Source of the DNA: Anaerosporobacter mobilis DSM 15930
GTDB taxonomy: Bacteria; Bacillota; Clostridia; Lachnospirales; Lachnospiraceae
Assembly (NCBI RefSeq): GCF_900142955.1
Contig: NZ_FRCP01000005.1
Location: forward strand, 248,001 to 312,000
Direction of reading: 5' to 3'
DNA: 64,000 nt
Shown here: piece by piece, positions 36,741 through 44,450 of the stretch
Layout of the letters: each line of letters begins with the position of its first letter
How positions within the stretch are numbered: position 1 is the stretch's first letter
Translations under genes and position numbers: made by a program
Notes under the pieces: model-generated
Told to the model about the DNA's origin: nothing
Database searches by the model: none
The model's input: the letters and a program-made list of their open reading frames with translations, nothing else

Positions 36741-37307
36741 ATGAGAAATAATTGTATCTTTAGTAATGTTACTAAAGATTATTTATCCAAATTTTACTGT
36801 ATTCTAGATCAAATGATTCAAGGCATGACAAGTCCAGAGCTATCTTGTAGTATATCTCACAATTTTATTGTACAAATGATCCCACATCACCGTGCTGCTA
36901 TTGAAATGTCACACAATATTCTGTGTTATACTACAGACATAGCCTTACAAAATATAGCACTAAATATTATTGAGATGCAGACTCAGAGCATCGAAAATAT
37001 GTGTGATATAGAATACTCATGCAGTATGTGCAAAAACTCACAACAGGATTTTTGTCTGTACCAACGTCAATTTGATATAATTACACAAACTATGTTTTCA
37101 GAAATGGGTAATGCCTGCTCAACCAATAACATCAATGCAAATTTTATGCGTGAAATGATTCCTCACCATAAAGGTGCTATACGTATGTCTGAAAATGCGT
37201 TAAGATTTGATATCTGCCCTGAATTGAAACCGATTCTTTGCGAAATTATTACTTCTCAGCAAAAAGGTGTTTGTGAAATGACTCAACTTTTACGTTGCAC
37301 TAAGTAA
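36741..37307 (+). CDS. Protein with two DUF305-type domains
   Basis: A 188-aa protein containing two copies of the DUF305 core, a four-helix bundle related to ferritin-like proteins. Copy one: SHNFIVQMIPHHRAAIEMSH (about residues 39-58); copy two: NANFMREMIPHHKGAIRMSE (about 134-153). The M-I-P-H-H pairs suggest metal binding, and the middle section adds Cys (CSMCKNSQQDFCLYQ). DUF305 proteins are often secreted and linked to metal stress, but no signal peptide is visible here. Start ATG at 36741 with GAGGTGAT nine bases upstream. Single-gene unit with own promoter, operator-like dyad and terminator. Confidence 0.88.
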   Translation: MRNNCIFSNVTKDYLSKFYCILDQMIQGMTSPELSCSISHNFIVQMIPHHRAAIEMSHNILCYTTDIALQNIALNIIEMQTQSIENMCDIEYSCSMCKNSQQDFCLYQRQFDIITQTMFSEMGNACSTNNINANFMREMIPHHKGAIRMSENALRFDICPELKPILCEIITSQQKGVCEMTQLLRCTK

Positions 37308-37312
37308 ACTCT

Positions 37313-37357
37313 AAAAAAGCCGAAAACACACTCTTATGAACTGTGTTTTCGACTTTA
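37313..37357. terminator. Terminator of the DUF305 gene
   Basis: CGAAAACACA / TGTGTTTTCG perfect ten-bp stem (37321-37330 with 37342-37351) with A-run before and T-rich sequence after; works on both strands. Confidence 0.85.
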
Positions 37358-37544
37358 TCAGCAACGTTAATCATGGGTGTTATACTATTCTTCTATACAT
37401 TGGTTGTTCGGCATTAAATTCAACTAAGTACCACAAATATCAATACAAATCTTTAACCACAACTACAGTCCTATAATCTTGTTCTTTTGGTTCTCTTATA
37501 AATTTGATTCCTTTATTTCTCATCTCGTTATAGTCTCTATTAAC

Positions 37545-38010
37545 TTACTTATACTCCTTGAAATCTTCACCAATTTTTCTGTTTTTAAAATAGTATTCTT
37601 TATCCTGATCATTTACTTCACGAATTACTTTACATGGATTTCCTATAGCAATAACATTAGATGGTAAATCTTTAGTAACAATACTTCCCGCGCCGACTAC
37701 CACATTATCACCAATGGTAATCCCTGGCACAATAATTACCCCTGCACCGATCCAACAATTCTTCCCGATATCGACGGGTGAATTATATTGATACCCCTTT
37801 TCTCGTAGTTCAGGCAAAATAGGATGTCCAGCTGTTGCCACGACCACATTTGGGCCGAACATAGTATTGTCACCTACATAGATATGCGTATCATCCACAA
37901 GTGTCAGACCAAAGTTCGCATAAATCATTTTTCCAAAATGGACATGGTGTCCTCCAAAGTTTGCGTGGTAAATATAATTCCCCACTGTGCATTTTCTCTT
38001 TGATATTCAT
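37545..38010 (-). pseudogene. Decayed maltose/galactoside O-acetyltransferase (LbH hexapeptide family)
   Basis: The left-handed beta-helix part is intact: VDDTHIYVGDNTMFGPNVVV, TAGHPILPELREKGYQYNSP, IGKNCWIGAGVIIVPGITIG and AIGNPCKVIREV, as in Maa/LacA enzymes that acetylate sugars with acetyl-CoA. However, the true start, an ATG at 38010 with AAAGGAG at 38021-38027, encodes MNIKEKMHSGELYLP, the usual Maa N-terminus, in another frame. About 35 residues of the N-terminal Maa domain are missing and the two parts are joined by a frameshift. A GTG at 37985 could start the 146-aa remainder but has no good site. It follows the MATE gene by 31 bases. Confidence 0.75.
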
Positions 38011-38040
38011 AATAATTTTTCTCCTTTGTTTTTATTATTC

Positions 38041-39399
38041 CTAAGCTGTTAAATCCTTAATCCAGATATACTTTTTGTAATGTCTGTAAACAACTGGTAA
38101 CTTTATGATTTCATCTAGATTCACGATGAAATATACTACAAGCACTGGCATTCTTAACACAAATGCAGCGATTAAACCAAGCGGAACTGTAATGCACCAT
38201 AATGTAATTGCGTCGCATAAAAAACCAAATTTAGAATCACCACCCGCGCAGAATATTCCTGCAATCGTGGTGGAGTTTATCGATTTCCCGATCATATAAT
38301 AGGAGCACATAATCAACATCCACGATAGATAGTTATTTGCCTGCTCAGATAGGTTTGAAAAGTGGAGGATAACTGGTGTGGTTGCAAGCAGCAATATCCC
38401 TGATGTAATTCCACTTACAATCGACCAAATACTAAGATAATCTCCATAGGTCTTTGCTTTTTGGAGCCTCCCTGCTCCAAGCTCATTTCCAACTATAATA
38501 CCACTGCCACTACCAAGTCCCAGACAAAAGCAAGCAATTAGATTTTTTACTATATTTGCAATTGAATTTGCTGCAACAGCATCCGTTCCTAAATGTCCCA
38601 TTATTACGGAGTACATAGTAAAACCACAACCCCAAACCAGTTCATTCCCTAGCACTGGAAATGTATATTTCCAAAATAGCTTTCTTAATCTTTGGTCTAC
38701 ATAAAGCAAATATTTCACCCTAATCTTGATTCTATCTTTACGACAAGATTCCCACAAAGACCAACACAACTCTACCCCTCTAGAAATTGTCGTTGCAACA
38801 GCGGCACCTGCAATTCCCATTTTAGGAGTTCCTAGCAATCCATAAATGAATATAGCATTTAATACAATATTAAGTACTACCGTTACCGAACTGATTATCA
38901 TGCTTCCAGAGGCATGACCACAGTTTTTCATGATACACAAATAAATTTGAGATATCCCGCACATAAAATATGTGATTCCAACAATCCTCAGATACTCACC
39001 ACCAGCTTCTATCAACACGATATCTGCAGTGAATATCTTCATCAAATAATTCGAGAAAAATGTAGCTACAATAAAGAATAGAAACGATACAACAATTGAT
39101 ATCCTCAAAACAAAACCAAGGATTTTTTCCACCGAGACTCTATCATTCTTTCCCCAGTACTGCGCAACAAATATACTGGTTCCAATTGTCATGGCAGCAA
39201 GGAAGAGATTGTACACAAAAGTTACCTGCCCAGCAAGTGATACCGCTGATAGAGAATTCTGGTCCACAAAACCCAGCATTACCGCATCCGAAGCGCTAAC
39301 CAACGACAGCATAAACTGTTGAAAAGCAATTGGAAGAACCAAGAAAATCAATTTTCTATTAAACTCTTTGTCATTAAACGCCTTAAACAATGACTTCAA
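38041..39399 (-). CDS. MATE-family multidrug efflux transporter
   Basis: Na+ or H+ coupled exporter of the MATE family (452 aa, 12 predicted helices in two homologous halves). Starts FNDKEFNRKLIFLVLPIAFQ, with the family-typical VSASDAVMLGFVDQNSLSAV and, in the second half, GTDAVAANSIANIVKNL plus GLGSGSGIIVGNELGAGRLQ. Substrate not predictable. It is divergent from an AraC regulator and followed by the acetyltransferase pseudogene, so the AraC protein may control it. A TTGCAC / TACTAT pair with a 16-base spacer lies upstream. Confidence 0.94.
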   Translation of the reverse strand: MKSLFKAFNDKEFNRKLIFLVLPIAFQQFMLSLVSASDAVMLGFVDQNSLSAVSLAGQVTFVYNLFLAAMTIGTSIFVAQYWGKNDRVSVEKILGFVLRISIVVSFLFFIVATFFSNYLMKIFTADIVLIEAGGEYLRIVGITYFMCGISQIYLCIMKNCGHASGSMIISSVTVVLNIVLNAIFIYGLLGTPKMGIAGAAVATTISRGVELCWSLWESCRKDRIKIRVKYLLYVDQRLRKLFWKYTFPVLGNELVWGCGFTMYSVIMGHLGTDAVAANSIANIVKNLIACFCLGLGSGSGIIVGNELGAGRLQKAKTYGDYLSIWSIVSGITSGILLLATTPVILHFSNLSEQANNYLSWMLIMCSYYMIGKSINSTTIAGIFCAGGDSKFGFLCDAITLWCITVPLGLIAAFVLRMPVLVVYFIVNLDEIIKLPVVYRHYKKYIWIKDLTA

Positions 39400-39500
39400 T
39401 CCGTTTTTCCTCCATATTTATTAAAAACTTTTATAATAGTAAAATCCTTCTCATACAGTGCAATAAGTTCTATTTCATTATTGATCCCTCCTTTATATTA

Positions 39501-39529
39501 TTGACGTATTAGGATTTTCATTTTATAAT
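39501..39529 (+). promoter_or_regulatory. Promoter of the AraC regulator gene
   Basis: TTGACG (39501-39506) and TATAAT (39524-39529) with a 17-base spacer; leader of about 70 bases. Confidence 0.75.
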
Positions 39530-39605
39530 TATATCGTTGTTAATTGATATTTTATATATATAAATCCCATATTTATATAACATTATTTCAGAAAAGGAGT
39601 TTAAC

Positions 39606-40520
39606 GTGGAATTCACTTTAAAAATCGATCAATCAGAAGATGTGCAATATGATATCGTAGACTTTCCAGCCTATGTTCGTAAAGGATATCTATCCAGTTA
39701 CCCTGATTACCGTGCTATTAGCCATTGGCATGATGATATTGAACTCATTCTCATATTATCCGGGCAGATGAATTATAATATCAACGGCAATGTCATTTTA
39801 CTAAACACAGGAGAGGGTCTTTTTGTCAATGGAAAACAATTTCACTACGGATATTCCAATGAACATATAGAATGCAAATTCATTTGTATTCTTCTACATC
39901 CTATATTGTTATGTTCTTCTCCCTACGTTGAGAGGAACTATATTACTCCAGTATTACAAAACGAGGCACTACCTTATAGGATTCTGCATAAGGATACTAA
40001 GCACGAAAAAGATATCCTGAAAACCATACAGAAAATCTATGATCTACGATCTTCTGAATTGTGTGCATTTCACATCCAACGACTATTTTTTGAAATCTGG
40101 GAAAGTCTACTACTGTTGTCTGACAGTACAAAGCAGATAACCATGCCACGCAATCAGCACCTCACTCTATTGAAAGACATGATTCACTATATTCACAAAA
40201 ACTATGCCTCTAAAATTACTCTTAGTGATATTAGTGCGGCTGGAAAAGTAGGAAAAACCACTTGTACATCAATATTTCAAAAATATACCAACGAGACACC
40301 GATTTCCTACCTCACAAATTTTAGATTGAAAAAAAGTCTAGAGCTGCTACTATCCACGGATAAAACAATATCAGAAATATGTTATCAGGTCGGTTTTTCA
40401 GGCGCTAGCTACTACACCGAAACTTTTCATAAAGCGTATGGATATACTCCCAAGAGATATCGGTCATTAAATTCCAAAAGCGATATACTACAATCTACTT
40501 TCGGTAAAAGCTTCTACTAA
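39606..40520 (+). CDS. AraC-family transcriptional regulator with cupin sensor domain
   Basis: A 304-aa regulator. The N-terminal cupin-like AraC ligand domain (about 25-150) shows SHWHDDIELILILSGQMNYN followed by LNTGEGLFVNGKQFHYGY. The C-terminal domain (about 195-295) has two helix-turn-helix motifs, KITLSDISAAGKVGKTTCTS and KTISEICYQVGFSGASYYTE, ending YGYTPKRYRS. The start is GTG with AAAAGGAG six bases upstream. It faces away from the MATE gene and is its likely regulator. The ligand, probably a sugar or an aromatic, is not known. Confidence 0.93.
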   Translation: MEFTLKIDQSEDVQYDIVDFPAYVRKGYLSSYPDYRAISHWHDDIELILILSGQMNYNINGNVILLNTGEGLFVNGKQFHYGYSNEHIECKFICILLHPILLCSSPYVERNYITPVLQNEALPYRILHKDTKHEKDILKTIQKIYDLRSSELCAFHIQRLFFEIWESLLLLSDSTKQITMPRNQHLTLLKDMIHYIHKNYASKITLSDISAAGKVGKTTCTSIFQKYTNETPISYLTNFRLKKSLELLLSTDKTISEICYQVGFSGASYYTETFHKAYGYTPKRYRSLNSKSDILQSTFGKSFY

Positions 40521-40618
40521 ACCGTAATTTTTGGAATGTAATTATCAAACTTATGGTCTACTTCAAGCGTTACCTCTCCTATCCCCCCGCCTTCCTTAGC
40601 ACTATGTATCGCACGTAA
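40517..40618 (-). pseudogene. 3' remnant of a lost gene
   Basis: Thirty-three coding-like codons after an in-frame stop (RAIHSAKEGGGIGEVTLEVD then HKFDNYIPKITV), no start or ribosome binding site, its stop overlapping the AraC stop in the opposite direction. It reads like the C-terminal end of an oxidoreductase-type enzyme, but no family can be named safely. Confidence 0.45.
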
Positions 40619-40682
40619 TTACCAAATACTCCTTACATTCTCATCTTCTCCACTTATTCCTTAGTGTTCCATCATTTCATCA

Positions 40683-40711
40683 TTACATTCAATGTATAGA
40701 AGTGCTACAAT
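40683..40711 (+). promoter_or_regulatory. Promoter of the 23-codon gene
   Basis: Extended -10 TGCTACAAT (40703-40711) with TTACAT 17 bases upstream of the hexamer (40683-40688). Predicted start near 40718, 40 bases before the ATG. Confidence 0.55.
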
Positions 40712-40757
40712 GAACTTGTTCCTAAGAAACAGTAGTCATTCAAAGGAGGATAAGATT

Positions 40758-40829
40758 ATGTTTAATTTTTTCAGTTCTTGTAACTTAAGCGACTTATTAG
40801 ATTTAATTTCTAAGTACTGCTCACAATAA
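40758..40829 (+). CDS. Orphan 23-residue peptide gene
   Basis: A very short gene with complete signals: promoter at 40683-40711, AAAGGAGGAT site ending nine bases before the ATG, stop at 40827, and a strong terminator 15 bases later. The peptide begins MFNFFSSCNLSDLLDLISKY and ends C-S-Q; it has Cys at 8 and 21 and an amphipathic, slightly acidic middle (LSDLLDLI). It is not a leader peptide for a neighbour, since the next gene is on the other strand. It could be a small membrane-active or signalling peptide, or an incidental frame in a small RNA of about 150 nt. No family recognised. Confidence 0.5.
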   Translation: MFNFFSSCNLSDLLDLISKYCSQ

Positions 40830-40843
40830 TATTTGACTTTTAC

Positions 40844-40870
40844 GGCCCATCTTAGTAGGTGGGCCTTTTT
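40844..40870 (+). terminator. Terminator of the 23-codon gene
   Basis: GGCCCA / TGGGCC stem (40844-40849 with 40860-40865) with a ten-base loop, then TTTTT. Confidence 0.88.
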
Positions 40871-40911
40871 AATTAACCTTTATAAAGCATGTCCCTTTCA
40901 CATAACAGGTC

Positions 40912-41277
40912 TTAGCGACCTGCTTTTGGATCATATGGGAAATATGATATTTTTGTCTCCTCGTTTATAACCAAAGTATATGGTGAACCCAGAGTTTTTC
41001 TTACATTAAACAAAACACTACCTAGTGAATAATAATAACTCTCTTGATCAGGTGTTTGTACCGGATTACGTATCGCAGTTATTATAAATCCTTTTTCTCC
41101 TTTAGAACAACCCACACATGCAAGCGAGCTTTCATCTATTGAAACATTTATATAAATACCTGATTTATGATACTCCTCATATATTGCTTGATTCCATACT
41201 TCCACGATATATTCTCTTTCTGGTAGATTTCTTCCTATGAAAGAAATAAAAATTTCATACTTTTCAGTTACAAACAT
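40912..41277 (-). CDS. Hypothetical protein, 121 aa
   Basis: No family recognised. No signal peptide or membrane helix. It starts MFVTEKYEIFISFIGRNLPE and contains a SSLACVGCSKGEKGFIITAI segment with a C-x-x-C pair. The alternating pattern suggests an alpha/beta domain. AAGGAAAC about eight bases upstream of the ATG supports translation. It stands alone on the minus strand after the convergent 23-codon gene. The gap upstream (41278-41554) holds only the terminator of the next gene. Confidence 0.7.
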   Translation of the reverse strand: MFVTEKYEIFISFIGRNLPEREYIVEVWNQAIYEEYHKSGIYINVSIDESSLACVGCSKGEKGFIITAIRNPVQTPDQESYYYSLGSVLFNVRKTLGSPYTLVINEETKISYFPYDPKAGR

Positions 41278-41455
41278 AATAGTTTCCTTTTTTATTCATA
41301 TTATGAAATCTTAAATATAAATGTTCTACTCTTTAAAATATATCGTAAAATTAGTGCAATAGTTGGTTCTCAGACCTTATTATGGGTTAGTTAGAGTAAC
41401 ACTTTTTATGGATAAAGTAGATATTATTGCAATATGTAGCATAAATAAGTTTTTT

Positions 41456-41506
41456 AAGTAAAAAAGAGCTGCCGCTTTACGATTTTTCAATCGTTGAAGC
41501 GACAGC
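41456..41506 (-). terminator. Terminator of the small membrane protein gene
   Basis: Long, nearly perfect stem between 41468 and 41506 (GCTG-CGCTT and AAGCG-CAGC outer arms, ACGATT / AATCGT inner arms), followed on the minus strand by TCTTTTTTAC. Confidence 0.88.
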
Positions 41507-41554
41507 CCCTTGTTCAAATTAATCTCTATCCTGCCTTACATAATAGAAAATGTC

Positions 41555-41953
41555 CTATTTATTATTCAATAACATATAATATCTTTCTTCATTCCTATTC
41601 CAGCTAATGGGTAAGCCAATCAGATTACCGATTAAATACCCACTGAGTACAGACAAATTAAAATCACTACCTAAGACCACAAAACAGAATAGATAAGTTA
41701 CCAAAAACACTAAACTATTAGTCATAAAACTATATAATAGATATAAAAGTTTACCTTTTTTTCTATTCTTCTCCCAATTTATAATGAATTTTTCGTCATC
41801 TGTATAAAATATTCTTGATACTTTGCTTGCTTTTATCTTATTTGATTTAATTAAATACTTAAATAAAAGGTTTATCGCAATATAGATAATAAGAACAATA
41901 ACCAATATTTTCAATACCCCCACATTAATATCTAATCGTTTCCCATTAATCAT
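41555..41953 (-). CDS. Hypothetical membrane protein, 132 aa
   Basis: Three hydrophobic helices: VGVLKILVIVLIIYIAINLL (about 11-31), YSFMTNSLVFLVTYLFCFVV (about 73-92) and VLSGYLIGNLIGLPIS (about 100-116). A basic cytosolic loop (residues 34-70, FKYLIKSNKIKASKVSR then FYTDDEKFIINWEKNRKK) lies between the first two. A run of G with GGGGAG precedes the ATG. No family recognised. Own terminator; first of the small accessory genes of the 42-45 kb block. Confidence 0.75.
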   Translation of the reverse strand: MINGKRLDINVGVLKILVIVLIIYIAINLLFKYLIKSNKIKASKVSRIFYTDDEKFIINWEKNRKKGKLLYLLYSFMTNSLVFLVTYLFCFVVLGSDFNLSVLSGYLIGNLIGLPISWNRNEERYYMLLNNK

Positions 41954-42061
41954 AACAATACTCCCCCCAATTGATTTTATCTAAATGTTAAAACTTTGCT
42001 TCGCATATTTCTTATGATGTTACACAGAAATCAATAATTATATTATACCATACTGAATAGA

Positions 42062-42469
42062 TTATCTTTGGTTTCGTAACATCCCACATCTGTTTTCTGG
42101 TAAATATTCAAATCGATGTTTACAGTAAAGTTTATCAGCAGGATGATTTGCTATCAGACAAATATAACTATCTTCATGTGTATGTTCTTCAAAATAATTA
42201 TCAATTTCTTTCATAATCTGCTCCGCAAAACCATTTCGCTGATACTCTTCATCTACCATAATATCACTCACCACATAGGTTATGCCACTGTCACCAACTA
42301 CTCTGCCAAACGCAACAAGTTTTTCCTCATCATATAGGGATGACGTGAACAAGGAGTTTTCTAAGGCAATCTGGCTTCTTTTTAGATTTTTATTACCCAT
42401 ACCAGATCGTAACCTAAGATTCACATAATCTTCTGCAGTCGGGGGTTGGTAAACAAGTTTCATATTCAT
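42062..42469 (-). CDS. GNAT-family N-acetyltransferase
   Basis: A 135-aa acetyltransferase. Motif A is well defined: VVSDIMVDEEYQRNGFAEQI, with Q-R-N-G-F-A as the acetyl-CoA loop, preceded by LVAFGRVVGDSGITYV. The start at 42469 has GGAGGAGAAAACT upstream; the longer frame to 42484 begins inside that site. Its promoter (42541-42569) uses the repeat element found in front of other genes of this block. Substrate unknown; related small GNATs often act on antibiotics or polyamines. Confidence 0.9.
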   Translation of the reverse strand: MNMKLVYQPPTAEDYVNLRLRSGMGNKNLKRSQIALENSLFTSSLYDEEKLVAFGRVVGDSGITYVVSDIMVDEEYQRNGFAEQIMKEIDNYFEEHTHEDSYICLIANHPADKLYCKHRFEYLPENRCGMLRNQR

Positions 42470-42540
42470 AGTTTTCTCCTCCATAAATTCTAATTTGTTA
42501 AATTCCTATCTCAGGGTGTTAATTATTAAACTTACTAAAT

Positions 42541-42569
42541 ATAATACCAGTCATTTCATTAACTATCAA
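42541..42569 (-). promoter_or_regulatory. Promoter of the GNAT gene, -35 supplied by a repeat
   Basis: TTGATA (42564-42569) and TATTAT (42541-42546) on the minus strand with a 17-base spacer; the -35 box is the end of repeat copy 1. Confidence 0.6.
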
Positions 42570-42589
42570 TATTCAGTTTTTTAATGTAC
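42561..42589 (-). repeat. Cassette repeat, copy 1
   Basis: Minus-strand consensus TACATTGAAAACTGAATA followed by TTGATAGTT, here with a TTAAAAAAC variant. Same element at 43364, 44241 and 45496. Just before it on the minus strand is a ribosome binding site with a ten-codon frame (MLGLNDVRVH), perhaps the remains of a gene start. The gap 42590-42810 otherwise shows nothing. Confidence 0.8.
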
Positions 42590-42810
42590 TCTTACATCGT
42601 TAAGTCCTAACATTAACATCCTTTCTATAGTATCAATATTACATTTAATTATATTAATTTACATTATTCACCTTCGACTAAAAATACATATTAATAATAT
42701 GATTTTGAAAAGTTGTTGTATACATCTATTCGTAGAAAATCGATATTTTTTTATATAAATAAGATTTATTCCCCTATGCGAGTAACGTAGAATGGAATAC
42801 GTAAAAAACG

Positions 42811-42847
42811 CAAACAAAAAGACTGGTATATCTATATACACCAATCT
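42811..42847 (-). terminator. Terminator after the truncated gene
   Basis: Twelve-bp stem with two G-T pairs (42820-42831 with 42836-42847), four-base loop, then TTTTTGTTTG on the minus strand. It lies inside a spurious open frame (42668-42871). A small TTTGTGTT / AACACAAA hairpin sits at 42881-42900. Confidence 0.75.
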
Positions 42848-43046
42848 TAAGTAAGCTAAGGTCCAACTCACTTAGCAGATTTTGTGTTCTTCAACACAAA
42901 TTAAATATATTTAATACACTATAGTGAAAATCGCAAATATAATAGGTATTATTTTCAAACTATTGCATTTTCTATTTTTCTGCTAATTCTAAACTAAAAT
43001 TAAATGCCACAAGCAAACTATAATTATTTATATACTAACTTTTTGT

Positions 43047-43361
43047 TTAGGGATAGGGTTTAATCATATTAGGTTGGAACCGTAAGGGTATTTCGTACGA
43101 TTTCTTATGAATAAAATTCACCAACGTTTTGGTCCCAGATGCATCCACTTTATAAGTAATTTCATCAACACCTACAGGAATATGTGGACCTATCATTGGT
43201 GTTGTCTCAAATGTAATGTAAATATTAATTGGTTCTCCCTGTTTTTTAATATCTTTAATCTTAAATATGTAATTGAAATATTCTAATGCATCTGTAAAAT
43301 AATTATCATAAAACTTATTACTCCAAAAATTCGCATCTAACTCTATACTCCAATGCTGCCA
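43047..43361 (-). pseudogene. 5'-truncated gene fused to a cassette repeat
   Basis: An open stretch of 104 codons ending at a TAA, directly preceded by an in-frame TAG that is part of repeat copy 2, with no start codon near its head. The encoded sequence begins WQHWSIELDANFWSNKFYDN, includes NIYITFETTPMIGPHIPVGV and ends RFQPNMIKPYP. It looks like the C-terminal half of a real protein of unknown family. Upstream of the repeat, GAGGTGATTA and an ATG at 43408 start a ten-codon frame (MDTVIRCIEK) that runs into the repeat, so a gene head and a gene tail have been joined at the repeat. Confidence 0.65.
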
Positions 43362-43363
43362 CT

Positions 43364-43391
43364 AACTATCAATATTCATTTTTCAATGCAC
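43364..43391 (-). repeat. Cassette repeat, copy 2 (at a truncation junction)
   Basis: Minus strand GTGCATTGAAAAATGAATA then TTGATAGTT, 24 of 28 positions or better shared with the other copies. Its last bases form the stop codon in front of the truncated gene. Confidence 0.8.
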
Positions 43392-43426
43392 CTAATTACT
43401 GTATCCATTAATCACCTCACTTTCTT

Positions 43427-43452
43427 AATATCAATTTTCAGTTTCAAATTTT
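43427..43452 (-). repeat. Diverged cassette repeat, copy 5
   Basis: Minus strand AAAATTTGAAACTGAAAA then TTGATATT, a looser relative of copies 1 to 4. It lies just upstream of the GAGGTGATT site and ATG of the interrupted ten-codon frame. Confidence 0.55.
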
Positions 43453-43480
43453 AGTTTACCTTACTAACTTTTTTATTTTT

Positions 43481-43520
43481 ACATAAAAAAACTACCAACT
43501 CAATACTGATAGTTGGTAGT
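43481..43520 (-). terminator. Terminator of the flavin reductase gene; dispersed terminator repeat
   Basis: ACTACCAACT / AGTTGGTAGT perfect ten-bp stem (43491-43500 with 43511-43520) followed by TTTTTTATG on the minus strand; near-identical to 14581-14620 and 44884-44922. Confidence 0.88.
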
Positions 43521-43589
43521 AAAAAGATATTTATTTGTTACCTTATGATTATGCTCAAATAAATTCTACAACTGGAATTTATCTATTCC

Positions 43590-44156
43590 TCATTTCTTAT
43601 AGAAGTCTCCAATTTTCCCAAGGTTCTTTCCGATGGAATGATACTGTCCTGAATATATCACCGGCTTAAATTCTACCAAATCAATTTCAAAAGTATCTCC
43701 TACTTTGATATCTTCATCAATTTGAATATTTTTTATACGACAAAAGAATGTATCTGATTCCCCTGTTTTTACTACTTCTGATACTTCACATTCATATATC
43801 CAGCGGCTAGAATCCAACAAAGGCGCATGAACATATTCACTTACAGTATATGAATAGGAAATATCATTTTTCCACCTATCTTTCCCTGATGTACTTCCAA
43901 AATAATCTACTAACTCCAGCATATCGGTACTTACTAAATTTACAGAAAGTTGTTTTGTTCTTACTATATTCTGCTTTGTTTGCTTAGTACCATACATACT
44001 AACAACAAGTAAGTAATCCTCCCCTTCACAAGTAACACTAATCCATGTAATAGGTGCAAAATCCGGATTACCATTCTCGTTGTATGTACCAATAATAAAT
44101 GTTGGTTGAACACACATCGAATAATGTGTTCCAATAGATTTTCTTTTCACACGCAT
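43590..44156 (-). CDS. Flavin reductase-like FMN-binding split-barrel protein
   Basis: A 188-aa member of the flavin reductase-like domain family, which binds FMN and in known members reduces flavin with NAD(P)H. The barrel reads QPTFIIGTYNENGNPDFAPI then TWISVTCEGEDYLLV, with TKQTKQNIVRTKQLSVNLVS and the C-terminal KPVIYSGQYHSIGKNLGKIG, typical of the clostridial group. AAGGGAG lies upstream of the ATG. The nearest promoter uses repeat copy 3. It ends in the shared terminator, so it forms a complete promoter-gene-terminator cassette. Confidence 0.9.
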   Translation of the reverse strand: MRVKRKSIGTHYSMCVQPTFIIGTYNENGNPDFAPITWISVTCEGEDYLLVVSMYGTKQTKQNIVRTKQLSVNLVSTDMLELVDYFGSTSGKDRWKNDISYSYTVSEYVHAPLLDSSRWIYECEVSEVVKTGESDTFFCRIKNIQIDEDIKVGDTFEIDLVEFKPVIYSGQYHSIGKNLGKIGDFYKK

Positions 44157-44220
44157 TCTCTTATACTCCCTTCATCAAAATCAAATTATATCATTATTTA
44201 TAAATAACTTTACAAAAAGA

Positions 44221-44249
44221 AGAATACTACATATTATACCAACTATCAA
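44221..44249 (-). promoter_or_regulatory. Candidate promoter of the flavin reductase gene, -35 in repeat copy 3
   Basis: TTGATA (44244-44249) and TATTCT (44221-44226) with a 17-base spacer. A TATAAT box also lies nearer the gene (about 44190), so this assignment is tentative. Confidence 0.45.
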
Positions 44250-44268
44250 TATTAAGTTATCAATGTAC
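44241..44268 (-). repeat. Cassette repeat, copy 3
   Basis: Minus strand GTACATTGATAACTTAATA then TTGATAGTT, just after the 44-aa Cys-rich gene and before the flavin reductase gene. Confidence 0.8.
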
Positions 44269-44290
44269 TTAGTTCTCTAAAATATCAAAT

Positions 44291-44425
44291 TTAACAGCTA
44301 TGCTTAGTTGAGTCTGAATCTACTATGTCTGGTATTCCAAAAGGACAATCTTCACATCTGTAAATGCATCTAAACGTTCCACAATCTTCATTTGGGTCAA
44401 CTCCATTTTTCTCTTCATTTATCAT
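44291..44425 (-). CDS. Small Cys-rich protein, 44 aa
   Basis: Starts MINEEKNGVDPNED and contains the Cys pattern C15-x4-C20-x3-C24-x2-C27 (CGTFRCIYRCEDCPFG) and a C-terminal Cys44. Acidic and without a signal peptide; a zinc or iron-sulphur site, or a modified peptide precursor, are possible. The frame is open to a TTG at 44491, but that would overlap the previous gene; GGAGG seven bases before the ATG at 44425 fixes the start. Third of three tiny genes spaced 22-25 bases apart. No family recognised. Confidence 0.65.
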   Translation of the reverse strand: MINEEKNGVDPNEDCGTFRCIYRCEDCPFGIPDIVDSDSTKHSC

Positions 44426-44450
44426 TCTTCTTCCTCCACTAGATCCTAAT

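Noticed and set aside
42668..42871. 67-codon minus-strand open frame
   Set aside because: It starts at GTG without a ribosome binding site and contains the intrinsic terminator at 42811-42847, so it is not a gene.
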